Positions 58,910 through 64,000 of a stretch of 64,000 nucleotides of DNA are shown here, one piece after another. The DNA comes from UBA1737 sp045653225. Lineage in GTDB: Bacteria > Bacillota_I > Bacilli_A > ML615J-28 > CAG-313. The notes under the pieces are model-generated. The model was not told where the DNA came from and ran no database searches. It was given only the letters and a program-made list of their open reading frames with translations. Position numbers and translations under genes: made by a program. Each line of letters starts with the position of its first letter. The first letter of the stretch is position 1. Where the stretch lies: NCBI GenBank assembly GCA_045653225.1, contig JAZOLP010000062.1, forward strand, positions 4,446 to 68,445, in the 5' to 3' direction.

Positions 58910-61224
58910 ATCTTGGATACTGAGACAATGTCTCCTTCTATCGCGTTGACTCCTTGAGTGTTGCGGCCGGCCGCAGGTATGTCTTTAGCAAGAATACAAA
59001 GTGACTTATGTGAACCGATTATTAATATTTCATCATTATCATCAACAAGTAAAGTACCTACAAGATTTGCGTTTTTATGAGAAATTAAACCTTTTCCGCC
59101 TTTTGATTGAATTGGAAATTCTTTTAATGGAGTTTTTTTACACATTCCGTTGGCGGTAAATGTAGCTAAATAATCACTATCGTGTTTAATTGGAAGAGCA
59201 TCAATGACATAGTCATCATTTCCTAAGTTAATACCTTTCACGCCTTTTGCGATTCTTGAAGAAGCACCTAAATCTTTTAACGAAAAGCGCAATGATTGAG
59301 CTTTATTTGTGGTTATAATTAAATCTTCTTCATTTGCAAAAGTAACTTTAGTTAAAATATCTCCTTCTTTAAGAGTAATAGCTATAATACCATTTTTTCT
59401 TTTTGAAGCAAATTCATCTAAATTTACTTTTTTTACGATACCTTGTTTTGTAATAAACACAACATATTTAGCTTCTGTATTTCTATATAAATTAGAAACT
59501 GCCATTATTTCTTCGTCGGTTTCTAAATTAATTAAAGTGTTTAAATGAGTACCTTTCGCGGTATTTGTACCAATAGGTAAGTCATTAACTAATACATTAT
59601 ATGCTTTACATTTAGAAGTAAATACCATAAGTGTATCTATAGTATTCGTTTTAAATACCCATTTAGTATTATCTTCTTGTACTTTAACTCCTTTTCCACC
59701 GCGTCTTTGAGTGCGGAAAGATGTTTTTGGAATTCTTTTTGCGTATCCTTTTGAGCTAATGCAAACTACAACATCTTCTGGAGTTACATTTGCAATCTCT
59801 TTTTCCTCTTTTGTTGTTTCTGCAAGTTGAACCAAATCTGTCTTTCTAGCATCACCATACTTTTTAACGAGTGTTTCAAGTCTTTTTCTTAATTCTGGAA
59901 TAGGATTATCGTGTATTTCTTTTAAAGTAATTAACAAAGCTCTTAATTCTTCTGCTTCGTTTTGTAATTCAGCTTTCTCCAATTTAGCTAATTTGGATAA
60001 TTTCATATCTAAAATAGCCTTAGCTTGTTCTTCAGAGAATCCCCATTTATTTTTAAGAGTTTCTTTAGCAGCGGCCGCCGATTCAGATTTCTTAATCATT
60101 GCGATAATTTCATCTATTATATCTAAAGCTTTAAATAAGCCCTCTATAATATGAAGTCTTTGCTCAGTTTTCTTAATATCAAAAGACACTTCTCTTACAA
60201 TGCATTTTGAATTATAATCAACATATATTTTAATACAATCCTTTAAGTTTAACTCTGTTGGAGTTTTATCTACTAATGCAACTTGATTATAAGAAAAGCT
60301 TGATTGTAAACTTGTCTTAGCAAAAAGATTTGTAATTATTGTATTGATTGGAGTGTTTTTATCGCATTCAATTACTAATCTAAAACCTTTTTTATTACTT
60401 TCATTTCTAATATCTAAAATACCAGACAATTCTTCTTTATCACATAATTCTCCAATTTGAGACATCAAAGCTTCTGTTCCTACACCATAAGGAATTTCGG
60501 TAAACACAAGATTATTTTTTTCAATAGTATACCTACCTCTAATTTTTACTGTTCCGTGTCCTGTTTTCATAATAGCAGGAATATCATTTTTATTAATGAT
60601 AATACCGCCAGTTGGAAAATCAGGGCCTAGTAGCATAGGTTCTTTGCCGTCGATATAATCATAGATTGCTTGAGCTACCTCAGTTAAGTTGTGACATGCC
60701 CAAGAACTTGCTATTGCGACACCAATACCTGAATTCGGATTACAAAGCAAATTCGGAAAAATCGCAGGTAATTCTACAGGCTCTTCTTTTGTTTCAGAAT
60801 AGTTTGGAATAAAATCAACGTTATCTTTTTTAATGCCACCAAGCATTCCATCTTCTGTTAACTTCGATAATCTTGCTTCAGTATAACGATACGCGGCAGG
60901 ACCATCACCATCAATATTACCATTTGAACCGTGAAAATCAATTAAAGGATATCTCATAACCCAGGGCTGCGATAGTCTAACGAGCGCACCATAAATAGAA
61001 GAGTCTCCGTGCGGATGCCAGTCAGCCATTGTATTGCCAACGATGTTCGCGCATTTTACGTGCGGTTTTTCATATTTAAATCCGCGTTCAAAACTACAGT
61101 AAAGAAGTCTTTTTGCTACTGGCTTTAAACCGTCTGTTGCGTTTGGAATACTTCTATCCGTATTAACCGCAACTGCATATTCAATAAAATTCGTTCCTAA
61201 TTCATTTATTAAATCATTATACAT
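58906..61224 (-). CDS. gyrA: DNA gyrase subunit A
   Basis: 772 residues. HPHGDSSIYGALVRLSQ (about 70-86) and the catalytic Tyr in AAYRYTE (about Tyr114) mark the breakage-reunion domain; the coiled coil with DMKLSKLAKLEKAELQNEAE follows. The C-terminal beta-pinwheel begins with the GyrA-box QRRGGKG (near residue 505), which distinguishes gyrase from topoisomerase IV. The ATG at 61224 is nine bases after AGGAGG; the TTG at 61230 is less well placed. It overlaps the gyrB end. Confidence 0.92.
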   Translation of the reverse strand: MYNDLINELGTNFIEYAVAVNTDRSIPNATDGLKPVAKRLLYCSFERGFKYEKPHVKCANIVGNTMADWHPHGDSSIYGALVRLSQPWVMRYPLIDFHGSNGNIDGDGPAAYRYTEARLSKLTEDGMLGGIKKDNVDFIPNYSETKEEPVELPAIFPNLLCNPNSGIGVAIASSWACHNLTEVAQAIYDYIDGKEPMLLGPDFPTGGIIINKNDIPAIMKTGHGTVKIRGRYTIEKNNLVFTEIPYGVGTEALMSQIGELCDKEELSGILDIRNESNKKGFRLVIECDKNTPINTIITNLFAKTSLQSSFSYNQVALVDKTPTELNLKDCIKIYVDYNSKCIVREVSFDIKKTEQRLHIIEGLFKALDIIDEIIAMIKKSESAAAAKETLKNKWGFSEEQAKAILDMKLSKLAKLEKAELQNEAEELRALLITLKEIHDNPIPELRKRLETLVKKYGDARKTDLVQLAETTKEEKEIANVTPEDVVVCISSKGYAKRIPKTSFRTQRRGGKGVKVQEDNTKWVFKTNTIDTLMVFTSKCKAYNVLVNDLPIGTNTAKGTHLNTLINLETDEEIMAVSNLYRNTEAKYVVFITKQGIVKKVNLDEFASKRKNGIIAITLKEGDILTKVTFANEEDLIITTNKAQSLRFSLKDLGASSRIAKGVKGINLGNDDYVIDALPIKHDSDYLATFTANGMCKKTPLKEFPIQSKGGKGLISHKNANLVGTLLVDDNDEILIIGSHKSLCILAKDIPAAGRNTQGVNAIEGDIVSVSKI

Positions 61225-63130
61225 TACCAATAGCCTCCTTACTATGTTGTTTAATATAATTCTTTCTTGGAGTAACTGCGCTGCCCATTAAATCTTCAAA
61301 TAACTGGTTTGCCGCGCCAATATCTGTGACAGTAATTTTTTTGATAATTCTGCCATTTGGGTCAGTTAAAGTTTCTTCTGTCTCGTCTATAGACATCTCA
61401 CCAAGACCTTTTAGTCTGTTAACCAGATATTTTTTTCCTGAGTTAGCTTTTCTAAACTCTTCGAGCGCTTCGTCATTTTTTAAGTATTTATATTCTTTAC
61501 CTATCGTCACTTTGTAAAGAGGAGGTACGCCCGCGTAAATATGACCATCTATAATTAATTGTGGACAAAAATTCCAGATGAATGTATAGAACAAATTCTT
61601 TATATGGCTTCCATCTGTATCTGCGTCGCTCATAATAATAATTTTATCATATCTTAAATCTTCGGGCTTATAGGTGATTTTCATTGTTTTATGGTCAATA
61701 GTTAAACCAAAAGCATCAATCATTGTCATTATTTCAGCATTTTTTTGTATCTGGTCCAATGTTGCTTTTTGAGTGTTTAAGATTTTTCCTCTAACTGGCA
61801 TAACGGCTTGAAATTCATTATTTCTTGCGGTTTTAAGATTACCAGAAGCACTATCTCCTTCAGTAACATAGATTTCACATTTGCTTCTATCTTTACTATA
61901 ACAATCTGCAAGTTTACTGTCAAATTTTAAAGCTTTCTGCTTTTTAGTTTCTTTATTTCTAACTGCGTCTCTGGCTTTCTTAGCAGCTTCTCTCGCTTTT
62001 CTTGCGCTGAGTGCTTTTTCCGCGATTCCTTTAATATCTTTTTCATTTGCGGTTAACCATTTTTGTAAATGTTCTGTAAAAATTTGAGCCAAATCTTTAA
62101 CATCAATACCGGTTACTCTACTCTTAACTTGTGCGTCATACTTAACACCAGAAGTGGTTAAGTTAAATACCAGATACATTCCTTCTTGAATATCATCGCC
62201 TGATAAGTTTTCGTCTTTATCTTTTAAATATTTTTTCTCTCTAAAGAATTTATTGAACTCTCTTGTAATAATTGTTTTAAATAAAGTGATGTGCGGGCCG
62301 CTATCTGTTAAACCAGTATTTACATAAGGTACTATTGTAGCACTATAATCTGTTGTATATGTTAAACATAGATTAATTTTGTTTTTTCCGCTTTCTTCAC
62401 TTATATTTAAACGATTATTTAATAATTCTTTGTCTTTTGTATTTTTGTCTACATAATCCATTAAACCATTTTTAGATAAATAGCTTATTGTTTTTTGTTT
62501 ATCTAAATCGTTAAATTCAATTTCAAGACCTGGACAAAGACAAGTAATTGTTTCAAACAGTTTTATAATGGCATTTTTATCTACCTCTGTATGGGTGAAA
62601 AATTCTTCGCTTGGCTGCCATTGAACTGTTGTTCCAGAAACAGCTTTATTCATTTCTAGTACTTCTCGCGATTCAAATTCTCCTTCGCGGAAACTAATAT
62701 GCTCACAAAGACCATCTCTTGTAGTCCAAACGTGTAGCCAATGACTTAAATATGTTGTAATCTTCGAGCCTATTCCAAAAGAACCTAATGAAGTTCCTTC
62801 GTATGCGCCATCATCTCTATACTTACCACTGGTATTGAGTACGCTAAACGCGGCTTCAAGAATTGTTTTTCCATCTTCTCTAAATGAGTTTGGAATAAAA
62901 CCTTGACCAAAGTCAGTGATTGTAACTATATCCTTATCTATCGTAACTTTAATTTTATTGCCGTGTCCCGCGTTAAATTCATCAATTGCGTTTGATAAAA
63001 TTTCAACCAAGAGCTGAGTCGAATATGTTGTGTCTCCACAGTACACGCCTGGTCTAAGACGAGTAAACTCCAGAGGAGAGAGAGATTCGATTGATTTTTC
63101 ATTATAGAGGTTTTTTGTAGTGTTCTGCAA
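61217..63130 (-). CDS. gyrB: DNA gyrase subunit B
   Basis: 637 residues. GHKL ATPase motifs EILSNAIDEFNAG (about 43-55), ITDFGQGFIP and GSFGIGSK (about 115), then transducer and TOPRIM with TEGDSASG (about 425), DADTDGSHI (about 503) and the KGLGEM motif (near 583). Full length for a GyrB. TTG start with GGAGG nine bases ahead, overlapping the RNase H gene. With gyrA the phage can supercoil its own DNA, or complement a host under quinolone or phage shut-off. Confidence 0.92.
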   Translation of the reverse strand: MQNTTKNLYNEKSIESLSPLEFTRLRPGVYCGDTTYSTQLLVEILSNAIDEFNAGHGNKIKVTIDKDIVTITDFGQGFIPNSFREDGKTILEAAFSVLNTSGKYRDDGAYEGTSLGSFGIGSKITTYLSHWLHVWTTRDGLCEHISFREGEFESREVLEMNKAVSGTTVQWQPSEEFFTHTEVDKNAIIKLFETITCLCPGLEIEFNDLDKQKTISYLSKNGLMDYVDKNTKDKELLNNRLNISEESGKNKINLCLTYTTDYSATIVPYVNTGLTDSGPHITLFKTIITREFNKFFREKKYLKDKDENLSGDDIQEGMYLVFNLTTSGVKYDAQVKSRVTGIDVKDLAQIFTEHLQKWLTANEKDIKGIAEKALSARKAREAAKKARDAVRNKETKKQKALKFDSKLADCYSKDRSKCEIYVTEGDSASGNLKTARNNEFQAVMPVRGKILNTQKATLDQIQKNAEIMTMIDAFGLTIDHKTMKITYKPEDLRYDKIIIMSDADTDGSHIKNLFYTFIWNFCPQLIIDGHIYAGVPPLYKVTIGKEYKYLKNDEALEEFRKANSGKKYLVNRLKGLGEMSIDETEETLTDPNGRIIKKITVTDIGAANQLFEDLMGSAVTPRKNYIKQHSKEAIGNV

Positions 63131-63584
63131 TTAATGTTTCCTCCTTTTTCCCTATTCTATTTGTTGCAAGTGCATCGGCAAGATCGTTCCATTTATTTCC
63201 ACTATGTCCTGCACACTTACGCAAATCTATTTTACTTAATTTTGATAATTCAAAATATTCTTTTATTAAATCTAAATTTTCAGGCACTTTATTATCTGCT
63301 TTTAGCCATCCTCTTTCTTCCCATCCATACATCCAATTTGTAAGAGTGTTAACGCAATATGCAGAATCAGAGTAAACAATTGGAACTTCATATTCAAAAT
63401 CAAACATTGTTTTACCGAAGTGCTTAGTTGCATAGATAATGGCTTTAAGCTCTTCACGATTATTTGTTGTCTCGTTTATTTGTTCTGAATGAAGCTCTTG
63501 AATTTCTTCGCGGTCATTGAGAACTACGACGCCAAACCCGCCACTGCGGTCGCCTATGCAACTTCCATCTGTGTAAATAATCAT
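63102..63584 (-). CDS. rnhA: Ribonuclease HI
   Basis: 160 residues; removes RNA primers from RNA-DNA hybrids. Catalytic acids: Asp in IIYTDGSC (about 3-10), Glu in NREELKA, Asp in VYSDSAYCVN, and the C-terminal GHSGNKWNDLADALA with His and Asp. The ATG at 63584 forms an ATGA overlap with the upstream stop, which is why I choose it over the TTG at 63602. Overlaps the gyrB start by 29 bases. Confidence 0.92.
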   Translation of the reverse strand: MIIYTDGSCIGDRSGGFGVVVLNDREEIQELHSEQINETTNNREELKAIIYATKHFGKTMFDFEYEVPIVYSDSAYCVNTLTNWMYGWEERGWLKADNKVPENLDLIKEYFELSKLSKIDLRKCAGHSGNKWNDLADALATNRIGKKEETLIAEHYKKPL

Positions 63585-64000
63585 AAACCGAGTGACCTCC
63601 AAATATGTTTTAATCTATCTGGATTTAAAATAAAGTCTACACCCATAGCCCATAATTCAGCCATACAAATATCAACAAAAGTATAGATTTGAGGATGCAT
63701 TCTTACGTGTTTCTTTTTCTTCTGCCACCATTTGTATTGAGACATAGGACTCCAGTTCTCTTTTTCGTATGCTTGACCTGCGCCAATATAATCGCAAATC
63801 ATTTCAACAGCATACTTATAAGGCATTAGTCTGCCTACTGGATTTTCTGAACCAACTTCGTCAACCCAATATTCCCAATGGTGCGGATTTCTGCCTTTAT
63901 GATGCTGCCACGCGTATGAGACACCATTGGCGTCTTTACAGTTATCAATCGGGCTGCGGTCTCCTGAGTAATATTTTACCGATTCAAAAAATTCAATAGG
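63581..64000 (-). CDS. DUF5662-like protein (partial, open at the right edge)
   Basis: About 139 residues visible; the frame is open to position 64000, so the start is outside. SYAWQHHKGRNPHHWEYWVD and KNPHHWEYW-like histidines are the hallmark I associate with DUF5662, a family of small proteins found in bacteria and phages with many conserved His/Trp residues and no known function. MPYKYAVEMICDYIGAGQAY and KHVRMHPQIYTFVDICMAEL follow. Might be a metal-dependent enzyme. Confidence 0.6.
   Translation of the reverse strand, partial: PIEFFESVKYYSGDRSPIDNCKDANGVSYAWQHHKGRNPHHWEYWVDEVGSENPVGRLMPYKYAVEMICDYIGAGQAYEKENWSPMSQYKWWQKKKKHVRMHPQIYTFVDICMAELWAMGVDFILNPDRLKHIWRSLGL

Noticed and set aside
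1..64000. CRISPR arrays, tRNA genes, insertion sequences
   Set aside because: No regularly spaced repeats, no cloverleaf-like tRNA sequences and no transposase frames were seen on reading both strands, although tRNAs are easy to miss by eye.

Overview
The window is a 64-kb piece of a tailed-phage genome (long-tailed siphovirus type, class Caudoviricetes). Low GC content by eye, strong AGGAGG ribosome-binding sites, intrinsic hairpin terminators and -35/-10 promoters with 17-bp spacers point to a Firmicutes host. Class III (oxygen-sensitive) ribonucleotide reductase and a full pyruvate formate-lyase point to a strict anaerobe, most likely a gut Clostridia-type bacterium. No integrase, repressor, excisionase or tRNA gene is visible. 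Both edges cut through genes, so the genome is larger than the window.

Layout. Positions 1-31676, all on the + strand, are the virion module in the usual order: zinc-ribbon proteins, TerL, a free-standing homing endonuclease, portal, protease-scaffold fusion, decoration protein, major capsid protein, connectors, tail terminator, major tail protein, tail chaperone, a 2382-residue tape measure, Dit-like and hub proteins, distal appendages, a holin candidate, and a four-to-five gene accessory virion cassette. A bidirectional terminator at about 31.7 kb separates this from 31726-64000, all on the - strand, which holds lysis genes, nucleotide metabolism and replication.

Replication and metabolism. 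Reading leftward from the right edge: a DUF5662-like gene, RNase H, gyrase B and A, DNA ligase, small regulators, a membrane-anchored GIY-YIG protein, ThyX, an SSB-like protein, a Sak4-like ATPase, a zinc-finger protein, DnaB-type helicase, primase, RecJ, a SleB-type endolysin, a RecD/Dda-type helicase, an adenine methyltransferase, a DnaE-type polymerase, guanylate kinase, NrdD interrupted by a group I intron, PflB, NrdG, dUTPase, RuvC and a second membrane/lysis candidate. Together these make an almost self-sufficient replisome with its own supercoiling enzyme and dNTP supply.

Most interesting: (1) an nrdD-pflB-nrdG operon. PFL makes formate, the known reductant of E. coli/T4-type NrdD, so the phage may carry its own electron source for anaerobic dNTP synthesis. 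(2) A tandem pair of NrdR-box-like sites exactly 31 bp apart in front of nrdD. (3) pflB bracketed by direct repeats of the nrdD 3' end, one copy forming a 45-codon reading frame that resembles a glycyl-radical tail. (4) A group I intron with a GIY-YIG endonuclease at the NrdD active-site region. (5) A probable +1 frameshift giving the major tail protein an acidic extension. (6) A family of nine -35/-10 promoters, all with a 17-bp spacer. (7) A promoter whose predicted start lies inside the arm of a terminator. All functional statements are from reading the sequence only; no database search was run.
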